From Anaerolineae bacterium (GTDB taxonomy: Bacteria; Chloroflexota; Anaerolineae; Aggregatilineales; UBA2796): 64,000 nucleotides of DNA. This document shows positions 15,781-23,952 of the stretch, in pieces; the first letter of the stretch is position 1, and each line of letters opens with the position of its first letter. Where the stretch lies: contig JAHBVK010000004.1 in NCBI GenBank assembly GCA_019637555.1, forward strand, positions 1 through 64,000, written 5' to 3'. The notes below the pieces were generated by a model. The model saw only the letters and a program-made list of their open reading frames with translations, was not told where the DNA came from and made no database searches. Made by a program: the position numbers and the translations under genes.

Positions 15781-17913
15781 ATGAACTCACCTACTGGTCC
15801 TGATCCCAATATCGCGCCCGTCCTTGACATTCAGAACGCTACGATCTCCTATCGACTCGGCGGCGCGTGGATCGATACCGTGCGCAATGTTTCACTGCAA
15901 GTGCAGGCGGGGCAGACGTATGGCATCGTGGGCGAGTCGGGATCGGGCAAAACGACGCTGCTGCTGGGCATGATGCGCTATCTGGCGGACAACGGGCGGG
16001 TGAGTGAAGGTAAAGTGCTGCTGGAAGGCGAGGACTTGCTCACTAAATCGATCCCGCAGATGCGCGAAATCTGGGGCAAAAAGATGAGCATGGTGCCCCA
16101 AGACCCCGGCGGATCGCTGAATCCATCACTGAAGATCGGCGCACAGGTGGCGGAGATTTCCAAGCATCATTATGGACTGTCAGATCGGGAGGCGTGGCAG
16201 CGAGCGCTGGATCGCCTGCGCGAGGTACGGATCGCGGATGCAGAGCGCGTTGCCCAGCGTTATCCGCATCAACTCAGCGGCGGGATGCAGCAGCGCGTTT
16301 TGATTGCAATGGCGTTGAGCACTGAACCGCGCTTATTGGCGCTGGATGAGCCGACGACCAATCTCGATGTGACCACGGAAGCTGTGGTGCTCGATCTATT
16401 TTCGGAACTGGTGCGTAAACATCAGACGGCAGCGATCTACGTGACGCATAATCTGGGTGTGGTAGCACAGGTCTGCGGACGGGCGGCGGTACTCTATGCT
16501 GGCGAGATGATGGAAGATGCCAGCGTCAGCGAGTTATTTGAGCGTCCGCTGCATCCGTACACCATGGAGTTACTAAGCTGTGTACCGCGTCTTGGCGAGA
16601 GTCAGCGAGGAGTCCGTCTACGCACGATCAAGGGCAATATCCCCTCACAGCGCAATCTGCCTAAAGGCTGCATCTTCGCGCCGCGCTGTCCATTGGCGAT
16701 TGAACACTGCTTCCACGTCCGCCCCAAAGTGGAGCAAGCGGCACCGGGACATACGGTAAGCTGTCACCGCTGGCAAGAGATCGCCAGTGGCACAATCGGG
16801 CATGACATTCTGGGGATGCGCGATACTCAGCCGATGATGACGGTGCTGCCACCCAAAGCCGCGCAGCGAGAGACTTTGCTGGAAGTTGACGACGTAAACA
16901 AAGCATTTCCGGTCAATGCGTCGATCCTCGATCAGATCAGCGGCAAGCCGAAACTAGCAGTTCGCGCCGTCGATCACTCATCGCTGACACTGGCGAAGGG
17001 CGAAACAATAGGCATCGTCGGCGAGTCAGGGTCTGGCAAAACGACATTGGCACGCTGCATCGTCGGCTTGCTGGCGCGTGACTCCGGCGAGATCAAGCTG
17101 ACCGCACTAGAACTCGCGCCGAAGGTGGAAGATCGCCAGACGGAAGTATTGAAGCGGCTGCAAATGGTCTTTCAGAATCCTGAGGAGTCGCTCAATCCCT
17201 ATCATACGATTGGAGATGCGCTGCGTCGCCCGCTGCTGCAACTAGCAAAAGTACCCGCTGATCAGGTGGACGCCCGCATGATCGAACTGCTGCAGGCGGT
17301 ACATTTGAGCGAGAGCTACGCGGATCGTTTTCCGGCGGAACTCAGCGGTGGCGAGAAACAGCGTGCTGCCATTGCCCGCGCGTTCGCTACCGATCCGGAG
17401 ATTGTGGTTTGCGATGAGTCGGTATCGGCGCTGGATGTCTCCGTGCAGGCGTCGATCCTCAATCTGCTCTCCGAATTGAAGGCGCAGAAACAGACGGCGT
17501 ATCTGTTCATCTCGCACGATCTGGCAGTGGTTAGCTATCTGGCGGATACCATTGCGGTTGTTTATCTGGGGCAGGTGATGGAGATCGGCTCGCGGGATGC
17601 GATCTTCAATCCGCCGCAGCATCCCTACACCGAAGCGCTGATCTCCGCCGTGCCGATCCCCGACCCGAAGGTTCAAACGGCGCGAATCCGTCTGGAGGCG
17701 GATATTCCGAGTCCGGTCAATATACCGACTGGCTGCCGCTTCCATACACGCTGCCCGCGCAAGATCGGGGCGATCTGCGAGCAGCAAGAACCGCCATGGG
17801 TCAATGCAGGCGAGGGGCACTTCATCCGCTGCCACATTCCGCTGGACGAATTGAAGATCACACAGTCGGAGCCGAAAACGGGACTAAAGGAGCAGCGCGA
17901 AGCTCATGCTTAA
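15781..17913 (+). CDS. Fused peptide ABC transporter ATPase (DppD-DppF-like)
   Basis: A 710-residue fusion of two ABC ATPases that are usually separate. Half 1 (about 10-335): Walker A GESGSGKTT near residue 53, signature LSGGMQQR near 165, Walker B LLALDEPT, then the oligopeptide C-terminal domain with a Cys cluster (GCIFAPRCPLAIEHC). Half 2 (about 365-690): Walker A GESGSGKTT near 417, signature LSGGEKQR near 521, Walker B EIVVCDESVSALD, then a second Cys cluster (GCRFHTRCPRKIGAIC). These Cys clusters can bind an Fe-S cluster in the DppD family. It powers the importer formed by the neighbouring permeases. The gene overlaps the next permease by 8 bases. Confidence 0.95.
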   Translation: MNSPTGPDPNIAPVLDIQNATISYRLGGAWIDTVRNVSLQVQAGQTYGIVGESGSGKTTLLLGMMRYLADNGRVSEGKVLLEGEDLLTKSIPQMREIWGKKMSMVPQDPGGSLNPSLKIGAQVAEISKHHYGLSDREAWQRALDRLREVRIADAERVAQRYPHQLSGGMQQRVLIAMALSTEPRLLALDEPTTNLDVTTEAVVLDLFSELVRKHQTAAIYVTHNLGVVAQVCGRAAVLYAGEMMEDASVSELFERPLHPYTMELLSCVPRLGESQRGVRLRTIKGNIPSQRNLPKGCIFAPRCPLAIEHCFHVRPKVEQAAPGHTVSCHRWQEIASGTIGHDILGMRDTQPMMTVLPPKAAQRETLLEVDDVNKAFPVNASILDQISGKPKLAVRAVDHSSLTLAKGETIGIVGESGSGKTTLARCIVGLLARDSGEIKLTALELAPKVEDRQTEVLKRLQMVFQNPEESLNPYHTIGDALRRPLLQLAKVPADQVDARMIELLQAVHLSESYADRFPAELSGGEKQRAAIARAFATDPEIVVCDESVSALDVSVQASILNLLSELKAQKQTAYLFISHDLAVVSYLADTIAVVYLGQVMEIGSRDAIFNPPQHPYTEALISAVPIPDPKVQTARIRLEADIPSPVNIPTGCRFHTRCPRKIGAICEQQEPPWVNAGEGHFIRCHIPLDELKITQSEPKTGLKEQREAHA

Positions 17914-18859
17914 CTTCTTCCTGCGTCGATTCGCCTTCATGCTGCTGACGCTGCTGTTCACTTCGCTGATCATCTTCACGATCACGAACCTATTACCCGG
18001 ACGCGTCGCCCGTGTCTTGCTCGGACGTGAGGCAAGTGAAGAAGCATTGGTTGCCTTAGAGCATCGTCTGGGCTTGGATCAACCCGCTCCGGTGCGCTAC
18101 GTCAATTGGCTGACCGGATTCGCGCGCGGCGATTGGGGACAGTTATTTCAACAGCAAGGACGCGAAGTACGCCCACTGGTCATGGAACGACTGACAAAAT
18201 CGCTGTGGCTGGCGGGGCTGGCGCTTCTGTTTTCCGTGCCGTTAGCGATCTTGCTCGGCGTCGTGGCAGGTTTACAGGCGAACAAACCCATCGATGGGAT
18301 CATCTCGGTGACTTCGCTGGCAGTGACCGGGCTGCCGGAGTTCGTCACTGGCGTTGTGCTGATCAATGTGATCGCCATTCAGTGGAAACTGTTCAATTTG
18401 CCGTCCAGTTCCTCGATCAGTCCGCGTGCGACCTTCGTGCAGGCGCTGCCCTCGCTGATCCTGCCCGCGGTGACGGCAACGCTGGTACTGCTGGCGTATA
18501 TCGTGCGCTTGACCCGCGCAGGTGTGATCGAAGTGCTGAAGAAGCCTTACGTGCGTACCGCCGTGCTGAAAGGGTTATCGTGGCGCGAGGTAGTCTTTGG
18601 TCATATTTTGCGTAACGCGCTGCTGCCGACGATCACGGTGGTCGCCATCAGTTTCGGTTGGCTGATCAGCGGCTTGGTGGTCATCGAGAATGTATTCAAC
18701 TATCCCGGCTTAGGGCGTTTGATGCTGGATGCTGTTGATAGCCGCGATCTACCGCTGATGCAGGCGATCTCAATGGTCACAGTGGCGATCTACGTGTTCG
18801 CTAACTTCGTAGCAGATATGCTCTATGCGTATGTCAATCCGAGGATCAGGTTGGAATGA
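17906..18859 (+). CDS. Peptide-type ABC transporter permease (DppB-like)
   Basis: A 317-residue permease with the DppB-type start FFLRRFAFMLLTLLFTSLIIFTI and LLPGRVARVLLG, and the EAA loop VIEVLKKPYVRTAVLKGLSW around residue 210. VVIENVFNYPGLGRLMLDAV is the conserved B-type periplasmic/helix segment near residue 258. The gene starts inside the ATPase stop region (8-base overlap), so the two are translationally coupled. Having the B permease last, after a fused ATPase, differs from the common A-B-C-D-F order. Confidence 0.93.
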   Translation: MLNFFLRRFAFMLLTLLFTSLIIFTITNLLPGRVARVLLGREASEEALVALEHRLGLDQPAPVRYVNWLTGFARGDWGQLFQQQGREVRPLVMERLTKSLWLAGLALLFSVPLAILLGVVAGLQANKPIDGIISVTSLAVTGLPEFVTGVVLINVIAIQWKLFNLPSSSSISPRATFVQALPSLILPAVTATLVLLAYIVRLTRAGVIEVLKKPYVRTAVLKGLSWREVVFGHILRNALLPTITVVAISFGWLISGLVVIENVFNYPGLGRLMLDAVDSRDLPLMQAISMVTVAIYVFANFVADMLYAYVNPRIRLE

Positions 18860-18866
18860 CATGGTC

Positions 18867-18899
18867 AGTGCCTGAGTACCAAAAGTACCGGAGTACCGG
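18867..18899 (+). repeat. AGTRCC 8-9-8 repeat cluster, copy B
   Basis: AGTGCC at 18867 and AGTACC at 18875, 18884 and 18892 give the same 8-9-8 spacing as copy A at 15574-15604. It starts 8 bases after the DppB-like stop and ends just before the convergent DinB gene, so it fills the convergent gap. Confidence 0.7.
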
Positions 18900-18901
18900 A
18901 T

Positions 18902-19438
18902 TCACGACTGCGTATGCCGTTTGATCAGACGATCCGTATTGCCCCACAGATAGCCCCAACCGTCGATTTCGGGTGTCGGCAGCCCTAGCTGGCTCATGAT
19001 GGTAGTGACGTTAGTGCGATGTTCCACGCCATGATTAATCAACTGGATTAACATCGTCACGCCCTTGTAGACGGCTTGATGCTTGGTTTCACCATCCTGC
19101 CATTCATCCACCGCTTCGCTATCGGGAGTCATAGCGGTCACTAGATCAAGCATCCGATCCCCGATCAAGACGACATAGTCACGCAGTTCAGCAAGACTCG
19201 GCTTGTGGTCATCCCAGTTAAAGGCTGGCGTAACGCGCTCACCCATGAGTAGGCGATAGTACAGCCCTTCCGCCCGAATCATATGTGCCAGCGTGTCATA
19301 GATGCTGCCATACGTTCCGGCTGCGGCAGTATGTAGCTGCTCGTCCGTTAGCGCCTGACAGGCATCCAGAAGACGCAAATTTGCCCATGTGTTGTAGCGA
19401 ACGAACTCTACGTGCAGCGATTCCGGTGTGCTATCCAA
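18902..19438 (-). CDS. DinB-family protein
   Basis: A four-helix DinB/YfiT-type protein of about 178 residues. FVRYNTWANLRLLDACQALTDEQL is the first helix with the usual N-x-W segment, followed by SIYDTLAHMIRAEGLYYRLL with a conserved His, and HGVEHRTNVTTIMSQLG near the end with the second and third His-like ligands. Members are metal-binding, DNA-damage- or thiol-linked proteins of mostly unknown activity. There is no good ATG; I choose TTG 19438, which has GGGGGA a few bases upstream. A longer reading would overlap the VOC gene and a perfect hairpin at 19467. Confidence 0.8.
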   Translation of the reverse strand: MDSTPESLHVEFVRYNTWANLRLLDACQALTDEQLHTAAAGTYGSIYDTLAHMIRAEGLYYRLLMGERVTPAFNWDDHKPSLAELRDYVVLIGDRMLDLVTAMTPDSEAVDEWQDGETKHQAVYKGVTMLIQLINHGVEHRTNVTTIMSQLGLPTPEIDGWGYLWGNTDRLIKRHTQS

Positions 19439-19466
19439 AGCGATCCCCCAAGCGATAGGTGATTGG

Positions 19467-19502
19467 TTGCCCACAAGATCGGCGCACTGATCTTGTGGGC
19501 AA
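19467..19502. terminator. Perfect 14-bp inverted repeat between VOC and DinB genes
   Basis: TTGCCCACAAGATC and its exact complement (19489-19502) flank an 8-base loop. It lies after the VOC stop (19528) and before the DinB start (19438), both read on the minus strand. No T-run follows in that direction (AACCAATC), so it may be a rho-type or partial terminator or an mRNA-stability hairpin. Confidence 0.6.
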
Positions 19503-19527
19503 TTGGCAACGAAGTGGTGATAGGTGC

Positions 19528-19950
19528 TTAGCCTTGCGCTACAGGCATGGGGCTGTATTGCAGCATCCAACTGACGCCAAACTTGTCAGTGAGATCGCCG
19601 AATGTGCCGAAGAATTCTTCCTTCAGCGGATGCGTGGCTTGACCGCCAGCAGCTAACTTGGCGTAGAAGGTCTTGATTTCATCAGGGCTGCCGCAGACGA
19701 GGCACAGTGATACATCCATTCCGCGCGAGAAACTGTCGGTGCCGATCATATCCGAGCCGAACAGGACAATACTGCCGTTATTCAGCGCGGCATGCAGCAC
19801 TTTGTTGTTCATGTCTGCACCCATTTGTCCCGCCATTGGTGACTCACCAACTGTTTGTACCGCCAGTTCGCCGCCTAAGCAGGACTTGTAGAACTCAAAT
19901 GCTTCGCGGCAATTGCCGTTGAATCGCACATAAGGGGCGATGTGTGACAC
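19528..19950 (-). CDS. PhnB/VOC-fold protein
   Basis: A 140-residue VOC protein of the PhnB-like group. IAPYVRFNGNCREAFEFYKSCLGGEL is the typical start, GSIVLFGSDMIG the middle strand, and GTFGDLTDKFGVSWMLQY the conserved ending. It resembles the PhnB-like protein at 11915 in plan but not closely in sequence. Enzymatic function in this group is mostly unproven. A strong inverted repeat follows the stop and separates it from the DinB gene. Confidence 0.88.
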   Translation of the reverse strand: MSHIAPYVRFNGNCREAFEFYKSCLGGELAVQTVGESPMAGQMGADMNNKVLHAALNNGSIVLFGSDMIGTDSFSRGMDVSLCLVCGSPDEIKTFYAKLAAGGQATHPLKEEFFGTFGDLTDKFGVSWMLQYSPMPVAQG

Positions 19951-20086
19951 GTTGATAGCTCCTATTACACATACGGTTCATTTTGAATAGGACAATCTAG
20001 CTCAAGTGTTCTATTATGTCAAGAGCTACCTGGTTAAACTTCGGGTGGATGTATCCCTCCAGCAATCCGATGGCGACAGGCGTCTG

Positions 20087-20674
20087 TTATACTGCCGACG
20101 GACGGTAAACTTGGATCGTCACACCGCTGGAGGTAGCCCGCGATTCGATCAGTTCGAGCGCCCATTCTCGACCAGTATCAGGAAACAACCGTATTCCTTG
20201 TCCGACAACTACGGGGAAAGTAAACAGGGTCATCTCGTCGATAAGATCGTTGACGAGTAGCCACCGGAGCAAATCACCGCTGCCATGTAACTGCAACTCG
20301 CGTCCTGGCTTGGCTTTCAGATCTCGTATAGCAGTCGCGACCTCACTAGCGAGGATGGTCGTTTTCGTCCATCGCGGGGCGGTGAGTGTAGTCGATGCCA
20401 CATACTTGGGCTTCGTGTTTAACGCCGTCCAGATTGGGCTGTTGCCCGGATCGTCCCACGTGCCCCAAGTATCTGTGAAGTGCTCATAGGTAATCCGACC
20501 GAATAAGAACGCGTCAGCGCGCTGAAAAATCTCATCCATCACCATTCCGGCTTCATTGTCGAAGTGTGCCCATCCACGACGCTCGAAGCCGCCTCGTTCG
20601 CCCTCAGCCGGATTTACGCCGGGACCCTGCATCACGCCATCAACGGAAATCTGCGTAATTGTCGTCAGTTTCAT
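20087..20674 (-). CDS. Dihydrofolate-reductase-like (RibD C-terminal) protein
   Basis: A 195-residue protein of the RibD C-terminal / YyaP-YwjB group. TTITQISVDGVMQGPG is the conserved first strand, DAFLFGRITYEHFTDTW the nucleotide-contact segment, LQLHGSGDLLRWLLVNDLIDEMTLF the NADPH-binding region, and FPVVVGQGIRLFPD the last conserved turn. These proteins adopt the DHFR fold but are usually not folate reductases; the substrate is unknown. The gene stands alone on the minus strand next to a nucleotidyltransferase-like gene 34 bases upstream, which may be in the same transcript. Confidence 0.88.
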   Translation of the reverse strand: MKLTTITQISVDGVMQGPGVNPAEGERGGFERRGWAHFDNEAGMVMDEIFQRADAFLFGRITYEHFTDTWGTWDDPGNSPIWTALNTKPKYVASTTLTAPRWTKTTILASEVATAIRDLKAKPGRELQLHGSGDLLRWLLVNDLIDEMTLFTFPVVVGQGIRLFPDTGREWALELIESRATSSGVTIQVYRPSAV

Positions 20675-20708
20675 AGTTCGTCCTTATCTCGTATCCAGAT
20701 TTCAGTCA

Positions 20709-21338
20709 CTACCGTTCTTCAATGCTGGTATCTTCAACCAGCGCACTTATCCAAGGATGACCTTGCGGATACAACAGGAAGAGCATCTCTTTTAGCCGCG
20801 CTTTGCTATCTTGGTCCATAAGTGGTAAACACGCTTTAAAATCTAAGTCGTCTTTGGGGCGAAGACCGTTAGCTTTATACATCAATTGAATGTCGATACG
20901 GACGCACGGGACACCATTGTAGTGTTCAATCAAACTTTCACGATTGCCCCGAATTAGGGGACTACGACGACTGAACCACTCCTGACCCTCGACCTCTGCC
21001 AGCATAAGCTGTAACTGCCACGCCTCCGCATCTACTTGATGCCCCCAAATATCGTGAATACCGTAGGGCAAATATTCACTGGATAACCATTTTCGCAAGC
21101 TACCCGGTGGATCGGCAGCGTAAAGCTCCCAACCGCTAAGCCATTGCTGAAGGCTCAGTTGCTCGTCTCGGTAAACCATAATATCGATATCGTCATGAGA
21201 TCGGATTGAAGTGCCTAGAAACTGCTCAATTGCATAACCACCCGCCAATGCCCATTGAAACGGAGCAGTCGCAAAAATGTCTCGTACCTGCTCAAGGGAA
21301 TGTGGTTGCCATTGGTCAAGAGGAATTTGCGATTCCAT
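20709..21338 (-). CDS. Nucleotidyltransferase-fold protein (aminoglycoside-adenylyltransferase-like)
   Basis: A protein of about 209 residues. FQWALAGGYAIEQFLG followed by RSHDDIDIMVYRDEQ shows the Gly-Gly and Asp-x-Asp of the nucleotidyltransferase fold, near residues 30 and 50. The spacing and the RxHxDIDI form resemble the ANT(2'')-Ia / lincosamide nucleotidyltransferase-like group and its many uncharacterised relatives. I would not call it a resistance gene without a close match. ATG 21338 is chosen over a start 4 codons upstream because GAGAAAG precedes it. Confidence 0.72.
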   Translation of the reverse strand: MESQIPLDQWQPHSLEQVRDIFATAPFQWALAGGYAIEQFLGTSIRSHDDIDIMVYRDEQLSLQQWLSGWELYAADPPGSLRKWLSSEYLPYGIHDIWGHQVDAEAWQLQLMLAEVEGQEWFSRRSPLIRGNRESLIEHYNGVPCVRIDIQLMYKANGLRPKDDLDFKACLPLMDQDSKARLKEMLFLLYPQGHPWISALVEDTSIEER

Positions 21339-21406
21339 CAGCTTTCTCAAGTAAGATCATCGTTGCTAATTATGAAAAACCTATCGTAAAGCGCCTGACT
21401 GACGCC

Positions 21407-22072
21407 TCAATTCTGAGAGAATGGCGAGAGATCGTCTTTCAGGCGCGTGCCAGTGTCGATCAAGTCTTTGAGGATCACCTGTTCGCGGCTGAGAATTTTG
21501 CGTTCGTGGCGCAGCAAACGTGGCAGCGAATCGAAGGTTAGCAATTCTTGCTTATCCTTCATCGGCATGTGAAGCACGACCGCTGCCAAAAACGCCAATG
21601 CCTGCGGGTCACTCGGAAGCTGTTCCAATTTCAGATCGACTTCTCCTAATGCGGCGAAGATGTCCAGATAGCCAGTGACCATTGTGCTGACGCCAGTGGC
21701 AAGGCGCTCAATATCTGGATTCTGCACGTCGATCAGCGGATAGTCGCGCACGACGCCCGTGAGGTACGGTTTCTGGTTATGCGTGGACTCCACAATAAAA
21801 CGATCTTGACCAATGGTCAGGATATCCATTTCGCCATTGTCATAAGTGCGCACATTGTTGATCACTGCTGTCGTGCCTACGGTGTGGATCGTCGCGCCAG
21901 CGCCGACCTCGCTACCCTTATGGATCAAGACCACGCCAAACGGCGAAGAATCACGAACACACGCATTGATCAATAGTTTGTAGCGCGGCTCAAAAATATG
22001 TAGAGGCAGCGGCATTCCCGGAAAGAGCACGGTGCTTAAGGGAAATAGTGGGAGTTCGTAGGTAGTGGTCAC
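21407..22072 (-). CDS. LON substrate-binding domain protein
   Basis: A 221-residue stand-alone Lon N-terminal domain. LPLFPLSTVLFPGMPLPLHIFEPRYKLL is the signature opening (in two pieces), and FGVVLIHKGSEVGAGATIHTVGTTAVI the conserved beta core. No AAA+ or protease domain follows, as is usual for this group of LON-domain peptidase-like or cereblon-like proteins. It probably recognises unfolded or specific protein segments as an adaptor; this is inferred from the domain. Divergent from ricT, with a 157-base gap in which ATCAGTCGT occurs twice. Confidence 0.88.
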   Translation of the reverse strand: MTTTYELPLFPLSTVLFPGMPLPLHIFEPRYKLLINACVRDSSPFGVVLIHKGSEVGAGATIHTVGTTAVINNVRTYDNGEMDILTIGQDRFIVESTHNQKPYLTGVVRDYPLIDVQNPDIERLATGVSTMVTGYLDIFAALGEVDLKLEQLPSDPQALAFLAAVVLHMPMKDKQELLTFDSLPRLLRHERKILSREQVILKDLIDTGTRLKDDLSPFSQN

Positions 22073-22229
22073 GGTGTCGCCTTACTCTGTGTGTTCGCAG
22101 ATTGTAGGAAAAGTGTGCGCCAGTAGCAACCAATTTGAGAGCAGATTGATCAGTCGTAGAGTTGCCGCCGAGTTCAATTGCCTCTATGATTATCGCCTTA
22201 GTAGTAATCAGTCGTGAGATAACGCGAAG

Positions 22230-23231
22230 ATGACGAACGCAGAACTAAGGACAAATATCCCGACCCGCGTCGCGCGGGTGCGGTTTCAACGTGTGGGCAA
22301 GCTATATCATTTTGATTGTGTCGGTTTTGACGATCTTCAGAAAGAAGATTACGTCATCGTAGAGACGATGCGCGGACGCCAGATGGGGCAGGTGATCGAC
22401 TTTGCGGAACCGGATGGCAGTCTGGACGAGTACAAGCCGATCCTGAGTATTGCCACACCTGCCGAACTCATGATCAAGCAGGAATGGGACAATCGCGGCG
22501 TGGAAGCGTTGATCGACTGCCGCGAAATGGCGGCGCAGATGGGCGGCTTCGAGGAATGTAAATTTCTGGCAGCGCAGTTCAACTTCGACGGCTCGCAGCT
22601 TACGATCATGTACAGTGCGCCAGACAATAAGGTCAACATCAATCGGCTGCGCAACGAACTATCGCACCGCTTTCGCCAGACGCGCGTCGAACTGCGGCAG
22701 ATCGGTCCGCGTGATGTCGCCAAGCTGATCGGTGGCTTCGGCGCTTGCGGTATCCCCCGCTGCTGTTCCACTTTCCTGACCGATTTCAGCCCGATTTCGA
22801 TCAAGATGGCGAAGGCGCAGGGTATCTCGTTGAATCCCTCGGAGATCACAGGCATGTGCGGACGTTTGCGCTGCTGCCTAGTCTACGAGTACGAGCAGTA
22901 TGTGGAGGCGCGCAAGCAGCTTCCCAAGCGCGGCAAGATGGTGGGTACACCGCACGGAGACGGTAAGGTGGTGGATGTTCATCCGCTGGCGGATTCGGTC
23001 ACGGTGCTGGTCGAAGAAGCCTATCACATGGTCACGCGCGAGGAATTGACGCCGCTGGAAGAGTTCGATGCGCTGGCACGGAAGGCGCAGGCTGGCTGTT
23101 CTAAAAATGAAAGCGGTGGCTGTGATTGCGGTGCCAAACGTGGCAAGAACAAAGCTACTGATGACGATGATATGGACGTAGAGTTCGATCTGGATGGCGA
23201 CGGTGACGGGGGCGGGGACTTCGATGAGTGA
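22230..23231 (+). CDS. ricT: PSP1-domain protein RicT-like
   Basis: A 333-residue PSP1 C-terminal domain protein. RVGKLYHFDC and KEDYVIVETMRGRQMGQVIDF open it; the core carries IGGFGACGIPRCCSTFLTDF and TGMCGRLRCCLVYEYEQY, two paired-Cys motifs typical of RicT (YaaT), which binds Fe-S clusters with RicA and RicF in Bacillus and stimulates RNase Y cleavage and other regulators. The C-terminus (from about 285) is Cys- and Asp-rich: SKNESGGCDCGAKRGKN followed by a polyacidic stretch. It overlaps the next gene by 8 bases. Confidence 0.9.
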   Translation: MTNAELRTNIPTRVARVRFQRVGKLYHFDCVGFDDLQKEDYVIVETMRGRQMGQVIDFAEPDGSLDEYKPILSIATPAELMIKQEWDNRGVEALIDCREMAAQMGGFEECKFLAAQFNFDGSQLTIMYSAPDNKVNINRLRNELSHRFRQTRVELRQIGPRDVAKLIGGFGACGIPRCCSTFLTDFSPISIKMAKAQGISLNPSEITGMCGRLRCCLVYEYEQYVEARKQLPKRGKMVGTPHGDGKVVDVHPLADSVTVLVEEAYHMVTREELTPLEEFDALARKAQAGCSKNESGGCDCGAKRGKNKATDDDDMDVEFDLDGDGDGGGDFDE

Positions 23232-23943
23232 TGCACCTGCCGAAGCACCATTAGAGCGGGTGATGGTGATCTACGCGCATCCTGATGATCCTGAGTTTTT
23301 TTCCGGCGGCTTGCTGGCACGATTCGCTGCCGACGGCAAAGAGATCATCTACGTGCTAGCAACCAGCGGCGACAAAGGGACGGATGATCCTGATATAACT
23401 CCACAGCAGCTTGCGAGCATGCGCGAAGCAGAGCAGCGTGCCGCCGCCAAATGTCTGAATGTGGAAACGGTGGTCTTTCTGCGTTACCCCGATGGCGAAC
23501 TGATGCCCACGCTCGGATTGCGCCGCGATCTGACGCGCTTGATCCGCCAGTTTAAGCCGGATATTGTGGTGACCAACGATCCGCAGACATACATCACACG
23601 CATGGGCAGCATCAACCACCCTGATCACCGCGCGATTGGTGACGCTACGCTCTCCGCGATCTACCCGACGGCGCGGGATCGGCACAACATGGTGGAATTG
23701 TGGCGAGATGAAGGCTTGGAGCCGCATAAAGTCCGCCGCGTCTATCTGAGCGGTACACTCAATCCCAACATGCGCTTGATCATCAGCGACGTGCTTGAGA
23801 CGAAGATCACCGCGATTCTGGAACACCGCAGCCAGATCAAGGATCGGGAAGCCCTGATCAAGCGGATGCGCGAGAGCCTCGATACCGAGTTCGACGATCA
23901 ACCGCTGTACACCGAGTCATATCGCGTACTGAACTTGAAGTAA
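23224..23943 (+). CDS. PIG-L family deacetylase
   Basis: A PIG-L/LmbE-type zinc deacetylase of about 239 residues. MVIYAHPDDPEFFSGGLLARFA carries the HPDD zinc/catalytic motif near residue 16, and the third zinc ligand is the H-P-D-H segment INHPDHRAIGDA. The family removes acetyl groups from N-acetylglucosaminyl units of sugar conjugates, for example in mycothiol or bacillithiol synthesis. ATG 23224 overlaps the ricT stop; an ATG 30 bases upstream is possible. It starts the run of glycan-type genes on this strand, 9 bases before a formyltransferase. Confidence 0.88.
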   Translation: MSDAPAEAPLERVMVIYAHPDDPEFFSGGLLARFAADGKEIIYVLATSGDKGTDDPDITPQQLASMREAEQRAAAKCLNVETVVFLRYPDGELMPTLGLRRDLTRLIRQFKPDIVVTNDPQTYITRMGSINHPDHRAIGDATLSAIYPTARDRHNMVELWRDEGLEPHKVRRVYLSGTLNPNMRLIISDVLETKITAILEHRSQIKDREALIKRMRESLDTEFDDQPLYTESYRVLNLK

Positions 23944-23952
23944 GCAGCATTC

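Noticed and set aside
20709-21338. Aminoglycoside or lincosamide resistance gene
   Set aside because: The nucleotidyltransferase fold is clear but many relatives have no link to resistance; a name would need a close characterised match.
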